From Gymnopus androsaceus JB14 (taxonomy: Eukaryota > Basidiomycota > Agaricomycetes > Agaricales > Omphalotaceae), in NCBI GenBank assembly GCA_009733575.1, contig ML769553.1, positions 82,154-146,153 of the forward strand: a stretch of DNA of 64,000 nt. The letters run 5' to 3'. The translations under genes were made by a program, and so were the position numbers. Each line of letters begins with the position of its first letter. Position 1 is the first letter of the stretch. Of this stretch, positions 24,683 to 35,077 are shown piece by piece. The notes under the pieces were generated by a model. The model was not told the origin of the DNA. It ran no database searches and saw only the letters and a program-made list of their open reading frames with translations.

Positions 24683-24860
24683 GAGGGTTCAGAGGAGACT
24701 CAAACGGAGGTTGTCCCCTTTTTTCTTTCTTTCTATTTATTATTTTCCATATTATTCACTGCATCTCTCTTATCCTACTACCCATGGCACGGATGATTCA
24801 CTACATTTACTGCTACCACTACTCCGCTGACCTTGAAGTCCCCCATGGGATGGGATGCTA

Positions 24861-25540
24861 AGTTAAGACTATGTTTCCAAGTCGCTAACACCAATCCTTG
24901 TATGGGTGATCCAGGCCTATTCAGTGTGCATGTCTGCAACCAGTATCACTATCAACAGCAGTAACATTGACAAGAATCCCCCTGCAATGCATAATTATAT
25001 CTTGAAATTTCTAGGAGATGTTTTTGGACTGTGATAACTGCAAATTCGGACCTTCCCCCCTCAGTGATTTGTCTTTGCTGATGAGAGTGGAGTTGAGATG
25101 ACCAGTCTGTTTTGACTCTTGAGTGACTAGGATTTTTCTAGCCTGTAGTATAATTTGGTATTGTTCAACAGAGCTGAAGGATTCTCTGATGAGTACATAC
25201 TTACCCGTGATCATTCCCTAACACTAGCACCATAACGTTTGGCATTGAGAAGACAAATTTATTGGTGGTAGTGATATAACAATGAAATAATTACAATACC
25301 TTCTGAGGCTAGCATGAAACAAAGGCCCATGCTCTTGCCATGCTCATATATATATGGTTGGCACTTCCTATATGACCAACTCAAGCATTTGGGATATTGA
25401 AGAGGGATCCTGGGTTCAGACTTCATAGAGCATGATGATTGATCAAACATAGAGCAATTATTGCTGTTTGCATATAAGTTGGCCAACCCGGAAATTTCAC
25501 TCTCACAGACTTTTTTTTGTGCTCCAAGCCTTCAGCACTT
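24861..25540. other. No gene seen
   Basis: AT-rich sequence between the LINE and the solo LTR. Short overlapping frames only. The strings GCTAAGTTAAG and CTTGTATGGGTGATCC at 24857-24916 loosely recall 5S rRNA boxes but the spacing is wrong. Confidence 0.4.
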
Positions 25541-25809
25541 TGTAAGGATTTCATCCTTACCCTTGCCTTCACCAACGTTCTGCTTGCTCCATCCCGTTCC
25601 CTCGCCCCGCATTAGACTCTCGGACCCTAAAGGATTAACCTTTACACCATATACAAAGATTCTGTCTCATTCTGGATTAACTCTACTTACATCTCCTTTA
25701 TTAAGCTCCTTACTTATATAGTATAAATACTCATGTACTTCCATCATTTACCTCGTTGAATCAATGCCGTTACTGGCCGTTCTTGTTCTCACAAACCCGG
25801 TTCCTAACA
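25541..25809. mobile_element. Short solo LTR (269 bp) with 5-bp target duplication
   Basis: It begins TGTAAGGATTTCATCC and ends CGGTTCCTAACA. CACTT flanks it on both sides (25536-25540 and 25810-25814). A TATATAGTATAAATAC box lies at about 25716. No internal region is present. It belongs to a different family from the LTRs at 4642 and 11098. Confidence 0.82.
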
Positions 25810-26081
25810 CACTTTTTGGTCACATCTCAGCAAATACTGTAGCTATTACCTTCTAATAAATTGCATTGTAATTGTCTAGTCAAGCCTGAGGTGTGACACT
25901 AGAAACATTAAAGATCCGAGTATGTTTATTTTCCAATTATTTGTGATACCATTTGAACGTTCCAGTCATCACCAAGGGGCTCCGGGCCGGAGAATCCTGG
26001 CCAAAGATGGGTGAAATCACATTAGCCCTATGAGCCTCTTTCCCTCCTTAATCCACTTAGAGGGTAAATACAATGTTGTTA

Positions 26082-29000
26082 TCAATCATTCTGTGGGCAA
26101 ATGAGTATGTAAGTATAGATTAATAGTTATAGATAGGGAACTTTGAAAACAAAACATTTACCAGAAGGTTATTGAGAACAACATTGAGAAACCACTCTTT
26201 CAAATCATCCTCGGACATTGTGTCAAGTTGGGCCAATCCTACAGCATTTCCCACAGATTCAGGCCTGGTGGAAGAAAGGTACTTTTGGGCGGATTCCTCT
26301 ATGGTCTGTATATACAAGCCAATGTATGGCTTGTTCCAGAAGGAATGAGTTGCAATAATAAGGGTGCCTGAATATTGAGAAGGAGAGTGAGTGGAGAATG
26401 ACATTGACATGGAAATTGTAGTGAAAGTTCCCAACCTGCATAATAATTGAGGCAAACTTGTTTAGAGTAAGAATTATTCTGCAATATTCAGGAAGGAGTA
26501 AATAAGAGTATGTGTAGCAAGGGATTGATAACATACTAGTTTGGTTTGGAGTAAGCCAGTGAAAAGTTTGGCCTGAAGTATTGGAGGTATATAGAAGTAT
26601 TACAATTGAAGACCAATAGTAAGATAATGATGGACTGACAAGCTAGACAATTACATCCCAAAACACATAACATGGGTCAGTAGATGGAAGAGGTAGAGAG
26701 CACAGGAAGATGAACTTACATCCTAGAGGTGCATAGGTACCCAGCATAGGTCAGTAGGTGGAGGAGGTGACAAGTACAGGAAGATGAACTTACATGCTAG
26801 AGAATGCACAGGTACCCAGCATAGGTCAGTAGGTGGAGGGAGTGGCAAGTACAGGAAGATGAACTTACAACCTAGAGAATGCACAGGTACCCAGCATAGG
26901 TCAGTAGGTGGAGGAAGTGGCAAGTACAGGAAGATGAACTTACAAACTAGAGAATGCACAGGTACCCAGCATAGGTCAGTAGGTGGAGGAAGTGGCAAGT
27001 ACAGGAAGATGAACTTACAAACTAGAGAATGCACAGATACCCAGCATAGGTCAGTAGGTGGAGGAATAGCAAGTACAGGAAGATGAACTTACACGCTAGA
27101 GAATGCACAGATACCCAGCATAGGTCAGTAGGTGGAGGAAGTGGCAAGTACAGGAAGATGAACTTACATCCTAGAGAATGCACAGGTACCCAGCATAGGT
27201 CAGTAGGTAGAGGAAGTGGCAAGTACAGGAAGATGAACTTACACCCTAGAGAATGCACAGGTACCCAGCATAGGTCAGTAGGTGGAGGAAGTAGCAAGTA
27301 CAGGAAGATGAACTTACATACTAGAGAATGCACAGGTACCCAGCATAGGTCAGTAGGTGGAGGAAGTAGCAAGTACAGGAAGATGAACTTACAACCTAGA
27401 GAATGCACAGGTACCCAGCATAGGTCAGTAGGTGGAGGAGGTGGCAAGTACAGGAAGATGAACTTACACCCTAGAGAATACACAGGTACCCAGCATAGGT
27501 CAGTAGGTGGAGGAAGTAGCAAGTACAGGAAGATGAACTTACATCCTAGAGAATGCACAGGTACCCAGCATAGGTCAGTAGGTGGAGGTGGTGGCAAGTA
27601 CAGGAAGATGAACTTACATGCTAGAGAATACACAGGTACCCAGCATAGGTCAGTAGGTGGAGGAGGTGGCAAGTACAGGAAGATGAACTTACATGCTAGA
27701 GAATACACAGGTACCCAGCATAGGTCAGTAGGTGGAGGAGGTGGCAAGTACAGGAAGATGAACTTACATCCTAGAGAATACACAGGTACCCAGCATAGGT
27801 CAGTAGGTGGATGAGGTGGCAAGTACAGGAAGATGAACTTACAAACTAGAGAATGCACAGGTACCCAGCATAGGTCAGTAGGTGGAGGAGGTGGCAAGTA
27901 CAGGAAGATGAACTTACATCCTAGAGAATACACAGGTACCCAGCATAGGTCAGTAGGTGGATGAGGTGGCAAGTACAGGAAGATGAACTTACAAACTAGA
28001 GAATGCACAGGTACCCAGCATAGGTCAGTAGGTGGAGGAGGTGGCAAGTACAGGAAGATGCTTACATGCTAGAGAATGCACAGGTACCCAGCATAGGTCA
28101 GTAGGTGGAGGAAGTGGCAAGTACAGGAAGATGAACTTACAATCTAGAGAATGCACAGGTACCCAGCATAGGTCAGTAGGTGGAGGAAGTGGCAGGTACA
28201 GGAAGATGAACTTACAACCTAGAGAATGCACAGATACCCAGCATAGGTCAGTAGGTGGAGGAAGTGGCAGGTACAGGAAGATGAACTTACACCCTAGAGA
28301 ACGCACAGATACCCAGCATAGGTCAGTAGGTGGAGGAAGTAGCAAGTACAGGAAGATGAACTTACATCCTAGAGAATGCACAGGTACCCAGCATAGGTCA
28401 GTAGGTGAAGGAAGTAGCAAGTACAGGAAGATGAACTTACAACCTAGAGAATGCACAGGTACCCAGCATAGGTCAGTAGGTGGAGGAAGTAGCAAGTACA
28501 GGAAGATGAACTTACAACCTAGAGAATGCACAGGTACCCAGCATAGGTCAGTAGGTGGAGGAAGTGGGAAGTACAGGAAGATGAACTTACAACCTAGAGA
28601 ATGCACAGGTACCCAGCATAGGTCAGTAGGTGGAGGAAGTAGCAAGTACAGGAAGATGAACTTACAGTCTAGAGAATGCATAGGTACCCAGCATACATCA
28701 GTAGGTGGAGGAGGTGACAAGTACAAGAAGATGAACTTACAACCTAGAGAATGCACAGGTACCCAGCATAGGTCAGTAGGTGGAGGAAGTAGCAAGTACA
28801 GGAAGATGAACTTACATCCTAGAGAATACACAGGTACCCAGCATAGGTCAGTAGGTGGAGGAGGTGGCAAGTACAGAAAGATGAACTTACATCCTAGAGA
28901 ATGCACAGGTACCCAGCATAGGTCAGTAGGTGGATGAGGTGGCAAGTCCAGGAAGATGAACTTACATCCTAGAGAATGCACAGGTACCCAGCATAGGTCA

Positions 29001-30765
29001 GTAGGTGGAGGAGGTGGCAGGTCCAGGAAGATGAACTTACATACTAGAGAATGCACAGGTACCCAGCATAGGTCAGCAGGTGGAGGAGGTGGCAAGTACA
29101 GGAAGATGAACTTACATGCTAGAGAATGCACAGGTACCCAGCATAGGTCAGCAGGTGGAGGAGGTGGCAAATCTAGGAAGATGAGCTTACACTCTAGAGA
29201 ATCATATTCCAATCATTTCCCCCAGGAATTAAGGATAGATCAGTTGCAGATTGAGAATCCAGGATTCAGGACTTACATTCTGAACAGTGCATCAATATCC
29301 ACCATTTGTCAAATGGTCTCCTCACAAAATGAAATCTACAAGCTCACAAACTATGCAATCCAGGGTTAGGTCAGAACTCTGATCACCTCAGAACCATTGC
29401 TTACGCACATGAAAATGTGGAAACCATACTTAGTATATCTTTTAATTTTTCGGTCATAAATGTATTGAACTGTTGTGGCATTGAGTATTCCAAGGATGGC
29501 TGTATTCCACAGTATACATACATTGTTGCCAAGGACCAATTTCTTCATTCTACCAATGATTTTAACATTCCATTCTTTTTTTGTTCTGTTAAGACAATCA
29601 GTATCCTGTAAGTGTCCAAAATAGTGTTCTACTCTACCATCATACACAATGGACCTAATAGCTCTTTTGATGACAAGGTTCAAGTTGCATTGTTGCACAG
29701 AAACAAGCAGTAGCTGCAAAACAATGTTATCAATTGCATTTGATGTTTTTTCAATCAGTTCTGCACACTGTGGCTGTGCTCTTTCAAGCCCTTTTTGCAT
29801 GTCTGTATAATATCATTTAACCCCCAAATATTTCTTACTTTTGTCATTTACACACCTTCCATGAAGATAAATCCCTTAGGTTCAAAACTAGCTTCAAGTT
29901 TTACTCGGTCCACCAGGCCCTCCAAGTACTTCTTGACATGATCTGGCAATTGTTTTTTTATTTCCATGCGATTGATCCCTTTGTCCCTAAGTTCTTTTGT
30001 TATTTTGGTCCGCTGTGCATCACATTTTGTAAACACAGTAATCACAGGAACTACATGATATTATTTCTGTGGAATCAGATGTCTACAAACCAATCTGCTT
30101 ACCTGAATGAGTTCCTTCTTTGAAGAAATTCATTTCAGTGGGTAACAATGGGCGATCCTCATCCACAGGTAAGCATATCCTTGTGTGACAATGTGGACCA
30201 GTATTAGGAACATTCAGGAGTATGACAGTCATGGAGCAAAACATACCAGATGGCATGTAGCTGTTCTTTTAAAGTATTTGCTTCCGACCGGGCTTTGATG
30301 AATGCATGAACAGTTTTCATCTCTCCACTTGATCCCGATTCAAAGCCACCAGAGTCATGAAAGACAAATCCAGGATTGGCCTCATAAGTGATTTCATTAT
30401 TTATATCATGGATTCCACGCTGGTGAAATGCTTTGGAACTATTGATCTCCCAATGAATATTGGACATTCATACCTCCGAGCTGGGCCGAATATCGATCTT
30501 GATCAATTGTAGTTATTTATTGCGTTGGCAAAGTAGTTTTGTAGTGACACACCTTGTTCCCATTTCTATCATGCACTATAGGTGGATCCTCGGTATTGCA
30601 CATCATTTGACAAATGGTTGTTTTTCCTGCGTTGGCTCGACCAATGACCAGAATCCGAAATTGTCCACACATATTACGAAGTCTAAGTAGTTCATCAGAG
30701 TCCATTGGTTCAGTCACTGACTCTGGAGAGGAACGGTGAATGTCTGTTTGAGTATCGGAAGACAT
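26082..30765 (-). CDS. P-loop G-domain protein split by an intron-like satellite
   Basis: The ATG is at 30765. Exons I can support are 30553-30765, 30247-30446, 30103-30179, 29856-30050, one starting at 29802, one ending at 29277, 26162-26367, and a last one ending at the TGA at 26082-26084. GTPase motifs are a P-loop GRANAGKT (about residues 41-48), a DxxG motif in FVFHDSGGFESG, and TKCD in place of NKxD. The rest is a long C-terminal region of unknown function including GTLIIATHSFWNKPYIGLY and a conserved-looking PESVGNAVGLAQLD. Exon phases agree across introns 1-4. The exon ending at 29277 and the exons below 26642 can be joined in one open frame across the 2.6-kb array 26643-29276, which places the array inside the gene. 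The cellular role is unknown; the G domain suggests a GTP-dependent switch. The middle exons (29277-29560) are my least certain part. Confidence 0.7.
26643..29276 (-). repeat. Array of 34 75-bp units, each a complete spliceosomal intron plus 3 nt
   Basis: Head-to-tail units start at 26710, 26784, 26859 and so on to 29181, with 75-bp period except for three small deletions. Read on the minus strand (the host gene's strand), a typical unit is 72 nt beginning GTAAGTTCATC, containing CTGACC as branch site and ending GTGCATTCTCTAG, followed by three nucleotides xyT before the next GTAAGT. Across 34 units the xy pair takes ten different values while the intron body is nearly constant. The array is preceded by an unrelated-bodied 83-nt intron (29194-29276) ending in the same TTCTCTAG, and ends in a diverged unit with acceptor TTGTCTAG at 26643. 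Both strands are open for long runs only because 75 is divisible by three. Confidence 0.9.
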
Positions 30766-31587
30766 TACTGAAGTGAAGGAGGCAGTTCAATAGATGGGAT
30801 ATCTAAACCCTAAGATCCCAGGACCTTTATATAACAAAACTGCATACCTATTTTTCCTCTCACGTTGCTCCGATATACTGTACAGAATCATCCAATTTGA
30901 TGACCTATTACTAAGTACTCTGGTGTTTTCATCTCTCTGGAGTATCATGGGACTGAGTCAATTGACACCATCCTAGTTCGCAAAAAATGAAAATTACTAC
31001 TTATTTGTACTTATAGTTTCCTCTCACGTAGCTTTGGGATCGGAAAGCCTGCTGACCTTCATATAAATATAAATATCAACACTAATACACTCACCTGTGC
31101 TAGTGACACTTCACATCACCACATGGTCAGGAGTATCTTGATATAACCTTGCCGTAATTTTCCCCATCAACTGCCTAGCACCTGCAACGCTCTCCCTTTA
31201 GCATAAAATGGCAATAAACCGATGATCCCAGTTGTAGAGGGGAGTATGGCAACACTTTAATGTTTTTATTATCCTCAGATCTGTTGGAGTAAGTACTCCG
31301 AACGATACCACACGCTTTGACTTCCCTCTTCTAGTTATGCCTATGTTTATCCGGCTTCGTGGTTTCGGCTAACCTACGTCGATCGTATGATCGACATATA
31401 TACCTGACCGACAGATGTTTGCTCCCTCAGTTGTACCGTATATCTTACGTCCAACGGTAAGATTTGCTTTATTCACTTTGTTAGGAACAAGTCTAAAAGA
31501 CTACTTTAAAGTGTAATAAGTAAATAAGTGCGTAAGTATTGAGTTTATGCGCAAAAGGGGTCACTTGTGCAGACAATGACTACAAAA
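30766..31587. other. Upstream region of the G-domain gene; no gene seen
   Basis: AT-rich, with the promoter of the minus-strand gene presumably adjacent to 30765. At about 31281-31460 a block opens TGTTGGAGTAAG and closes CTTACGTCCAACG, resembling an LTR, but no target duplication is visible. Confidence 0.35.
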
Positions 31588-31663
31588 ATTATACTAAGTT
31601 GTTTAACAAGAGTTATAAGACTTCGATTATACTAAGTTGTTTAACAAGAGTTATAAGACTTCG
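31588..31663. repeat. Perfect tandem duplication of 38 bp
   Basis: Two exact head-to-tail copies of a 38-bp unit starting ATTATACTAAGTTG and ending AGACTTCG (31588-31625, 31626-31663). Identity is complete, so the duplication is recent. No gene overlaps it. Confidence 0.95.
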
Positions 31664-32152
31664 ATAGTTTGGGCGCTTACCGTGGGAAATTATGCATAAA
31701 CAGCGCTAAAGAGTCGGGGCAATAATTTGGGCGGGTTGTCAAGTTTTTTGAACTCTTTTATCGTGCGTATAGGTAAGACTAAAGTACCAAGACACGGGAG
31801 ATGCAGCAAATATGCACCTCCATTCTATGTAGCGTATGTATCGAGAAATGGTGAAGCTACAAGTGTTGGTAGGTATCGGAAGGGTTGTGTAATAAATCGT
31901 TGGTCAGGCCCATGGCCTTGAGGTATAGAATAAATAAAACATGAAGCATGGAGCATGGAGTGTATCGCGCACGCTGCCCCACTTGAAGTGAGGAAAGGTG
32001 TCAGGGCAAAACCAAGTCCACTTTCAGGCGTAACCGCACTGTGGCCATTTGGCTCTTGCTGGATCTTGGGCGGCATCTCCAGCATTCCTCGTATGCCAGA
32101 GACACCAAAACCCACGCTACCGGCGGCGAAACCGGCGCATCAACACCTTGGG
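31664..32152. other. No recognisable gene
   Basis: Short overlapping open frames without recognisable domains. A 15-bp word GGCGGGTTGTCAAGT occurs at about 31724 and again at about 32483, just at the left edge of the first copy of the segmental duplication. Confidence 0.35.
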
Positions 32153-32379
32153 GCAAGAGGTGTCGAAGATGTTTATCTAGCACACAATCCCACGCCTATC
32201 GAGAGGGTACCAAAAAGGAAGGAGTCCAGAGCGAGCTCTTTCGGCACCTGGCAACTGACACTGCTTCTGAGCTTTAGCGCTCATTAGCGCTGATGGCCTT
32301 GTCTAGGCTCCTTCCTTTTTGGTACCCTCTCGATAGCGTGGGATTGTGTGCTAGATAAACATCTTCGACACCTCTTGCC
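32153..32379. repeat. Hairpin with near-perfect 72-bp arms
   Basis: Arm 32153-32224 (GGCAAGAGGTGTCGAAGATG... to ...AAAAAGGAAGGAG) is repeated in reverse complement at 32308-32379 with one or two differences, leaving an 83-bp loop. This could be a miniature foldback element or a source of hairpin RNA. No gene overlaps. Confidence 0.9.
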
Positions 32380-32492
32380 TTGGGGTTTTGTGTGGACACA
32401 GGATAGTTGTAGATGAAATAGGGGAATGTGGGATGGTAGGTGGGGAAAGTTATGTTGATTATCAAGCTCGAAGTCATCAGGGTCGGCGGGTT

Positions 32493-34419
32493 GTCAAGTA
32501 GTGCTTGGAGATTACTATATTGGTTTCAATTCGTCAACCACAGCAAAATTCATTCGGGAATTGGAAGTCGTTGGGATTCTAATTGCTAAATGCACAATGC
32601 GGGAGCAATGAAGGCCCGGGAGCTCGAGGTCTGCACAAACTTCATGAATATTTATGTACTAATATGGAATTAAAATTCGTTGGGATTGATAAATGCACAA
32701 CGCGGGAGCAATGGATTCTAATAAGCGCGTCGAACATCCTCCCAAAAAAGCCTCGATAACCTTCCTATAGTAAAGTAACTTAGTGAATTCGCATCCGGCT
32801 CGGATTCCTCAGAGTCCAAGCCTCTTATTGCCACGATGGCAAGCCTACTTCAGAACTTACTACAGGATGAGTGGTCATTGTCAATACTTACTACATAATG
32901 TTAATACTAAAAAAACTAGTGCTCATCGTCGATGCGAGATTAACACGAAACTGGAACTTCTTTGGCGGCGCTTCGTTTAGCAGCTGGTAGATTCGATGTC
33001 GATGTTTAGATTGCCTTGCTGTTGTTTCAAGGGAGCTCATTATCAGTGCAAGAAGACGACTAGTATGTTGAAAAGATACGCACGAAAGACGACAGCGCAC
33101 TCCTGGCTGTAGTGGCGATGTCGAGAGCATTCACGCCACTGGCCTCGCAAGCTTGATTGGCGGGGACATTCTGACACTCGGGAGGTAAGTTTCCAGAGAA
33201 TCTCAGAGTACATTCATCTACTTACCCCACCGAATGCAGCAATCTTGCAATAATTCTCGGGATGCGTGGCCGGGCATCTGGTTAGATGTCAATATGACTC
33301 GCCCGTGTACAAGGATCAGGCTCTGGTTTCCAACTCACGCGTCTACGATCTTGACCTTGATAGTAGTACCTGAGCAAGATCCACTGGTCTCGCCGCTTAT
33401 AGAGCTGGTGCCTGGAAAGGTTGAAGTAGTTAGTACGGGTTTCCAAACCTCTATTTATTAGGATCTTGGAGCTCACATCGGACGTTGAAGCAATGACCAC
33501 ATTGTTCTTCATCGGAGCAGGCAGCTGTAACGCTCCGGTTCAGTCGACGAGAATAAGTAAAATTCTGCTTTCATTGGAAACACTTACGACCGACGCAATT
33601 GATGCATGAACCAGTTCCCGAACTATAAGTTATCGTCATGCGGGATTTCAAACAAAAATTAGGGTGTGGACTCGTACCATTTGCTAGCGTCCATCGTTCC
33701 GGAACATCTAGCCCCGGTCCACAGAGGAGACAGGTCGCTCATCGCAGCAGCGAAGGTGTTGGTTCCTTTGGGTGTTGGAGGCAGAGAAACCTAGCATATT
33801 GTCATTGAATGAGTAAGTTCAGCGTATCCTTCATTCATTGCGTGAAAACTTACCAGCGCACGCGACACCGCTCTGTGAGGAGAACTGTAGGCTCATACGC
33901 CCAAATCAACAATGTACATGGAATCAACCAGAAGGAAGAAGGAGCGACATACATCATTGAACGTCGTGACGCCAGAAACAGCATTGACAGACTCGGAGGA
34001 TGCAAAGAACAACCCCAAGAGTGTGATAAAGGTAGCGATACGCGGCATTGCTGGTTGATCTTCTTTATTCAAGGTTGATCTGAGGAAATCACTTGGGAAG
34101 TTCAGGATACCACATTTCATGTCTTTTTATACATGCGTTTTAAGGTCAACCCGGAGGTGGCACGCGCCTCAGCCTTCAGCTGAATTTTTCCGGTAAGCAT
34201 AGTACTACAATAGCACGCGCCTCAGCTTCTCCACAGCGGGCCTTTTTGCTGAATTTTGCCGGTAAGGTTGGTAGTAAGGGTTGGTAGTAAAAGCTGGTCC
34301 TCCCGACATCACGCGCGCCGAAGTTTTGGCTAAATCCCCCATCGAGAGAAACAATCGACAAAAGAGTACCTGACGGTTGCCCTCCCTAGACCCATCCCCA
34401 CAAGTAGTTGCCACGCTAG
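32493..34419. repeat. Segmental direct duplication, copy 1
   Basis: This 1.93-kb block is nearly identical to 35078-37002, with a handful of substitutions and a few 1-bp indels. It includes the complete secreted double-psi-barrel gene, about 480 bp downstream and about 370 bp upstream. The right edge joins a truncated CATCAG element (34420-34463), whereas copy 2 continues into other sequence at the same point. Confidence 0.95.
32977..34048 (-). CDS. Small secreted double-psi beta-barrel (barwin/expansin-like) protein, intact copy
   Basis: The ATG at 34048 opens a signal peptide (MPRIATFITLLGLFFASS, hydrophobic core then small residues). The spliced product is cysteine-rich: KCSGTGSCINCVG, DEEQCGHCFNVRC, VKIVDACPATHPENYCK and NQACEASGVNALDIA. 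The last two are the hallmark of the barwin/expansin-like double-psi beta-barrel fold, including the Asp of KIVDAC. It ends ESTSC with TAA at 32977-32979. There are about seven exons with GTAAGT-like donors. It has no separate cellulose-binding domain, so it is a single-domain secreted protein as in fungal cerato-/barwin-like cell-wall or apoplastic proteins (family knowledge). Its activity cannot be inferred. Confidence 0.8.
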
Positions 34420-34463
34420 GTTACCTAGGCTATCCTTGGCCCAGACCATTTTTCCTGATGGTG
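34420..34463. mobile_element. Fragment of a CATCAG-type MITE at the duplication edge
   Basis: GGTTACCTAGGCTATCC...GGCCCAGACCATTTTTCCTGATG matches the terminal region of the 10249-10595 element. Only one end is present and it begins exactly where copy 1 of the segmental duplication stops. Confidence 0.7.
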
Positions 34464-35077
34464 TTAGAAATAAAAAATGGAGTTTTAATGATTGTGTAGC
34501 CGTTTGACCTCAACTGGGCCCTGAGGCAAACGGGTAAGGTACATGAGTAACTACATACTGTATTTATACCTGTAAGAATAACTATGTCATAGTGCATATA
34601 ACAGGAAAGTGGGTACTATGTGAATATCTGTGGCTACTATGCATACAGTAAAGTGGCTACTGTGAGTATATGCATGGATACTGTGGGTGTATGCACAAAT
34701 ATCTCCTGTGATATCATAAATTCATAAGTATGTTGTAATGTGGGCTAAAATAGATTTTCCGTAAATTCCAACAGATGGAGTATCTAATTTGCATTTACTG
34801 TAAGTATATGTTCACATGCTCACCAGTTTTTTCTCTACAGGTAGTTTACAGTACTTACTGCACAGCTGTGGGTAGAAATTGACAAAGTTTGACATCCATT
34901 TTCACCCAATCATGGGGCTTTAATCAATTTTAGTATACGTTAAATCATGTTTTGTCACTCAATGTACATTTATTATTCTATTATTGGACTTTCTCGTAGT
35001 AGAGTATACTAATAGTTTACATATATCTCAATTGATTCAAGCAAGGTGTTTGCTGCAGCATGCGGCATTTCCCGGGT
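34464..35077. other. Spacer between the duplicated segments; no gene seen
   Basis: AT-rich with several 'gtggctactatg' / 'ggtactatgtg' words, similar in texture to the transposon-rich region upstream. Confidence 0.4.

Larger units (their letters stand above)
19344..24860 (+). mobile_element. LINE (non-LTR retrotransposon), defective
   Basis: The coding order is zinc-knuckle ORF1, apurinic-like endonuclease, reverse transcriptase, RNase H and a C-terminal CCHC-type motif, the layout of fungal LINEs with RNase H. The 5' side abuts the foldback element and appears truncated. The 3' limit is uncertain: the coding part ends near 24682 and a T-rich untranslated stretch follows. Stops and frameshifts occur in every domain except RNase H and the C-terminal motif. 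Confidence 0.85.

Noticed and set aside
24857..24916. 5S rRNA-like sequence (GCTAAGTTAAG ... CTTGTATGGGTGATCC)
   Set aside because: The two boxes are about 40 nt apart instead of about 27 in 5S rRNA, and the 5' half of the molecule is not recognisable.
26643..29276. CRISPR-like repeat array
   Set aside because: The units are contiguous with only two variable bases and no spacers, and the setting is eukaryotic with introns and fungal transposons.
26784..29369. Long open frames on both strands of the 75-bp array, which would encode 25-residue repeat proteins
   Set aside because: The frames stay open only because the period is a multiple of three. They break at every unit of odd length, lack a credible start or end, and both strands are equally open. 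The splice-unit reading explains the conserved positions better.
31281..31460. Further solo LTR (TGTTGGAGTAAG to CTTACGTCCAACG)
   Set aside because: Ends are complementary but the right end does not finish in CA and no target duplication is present.
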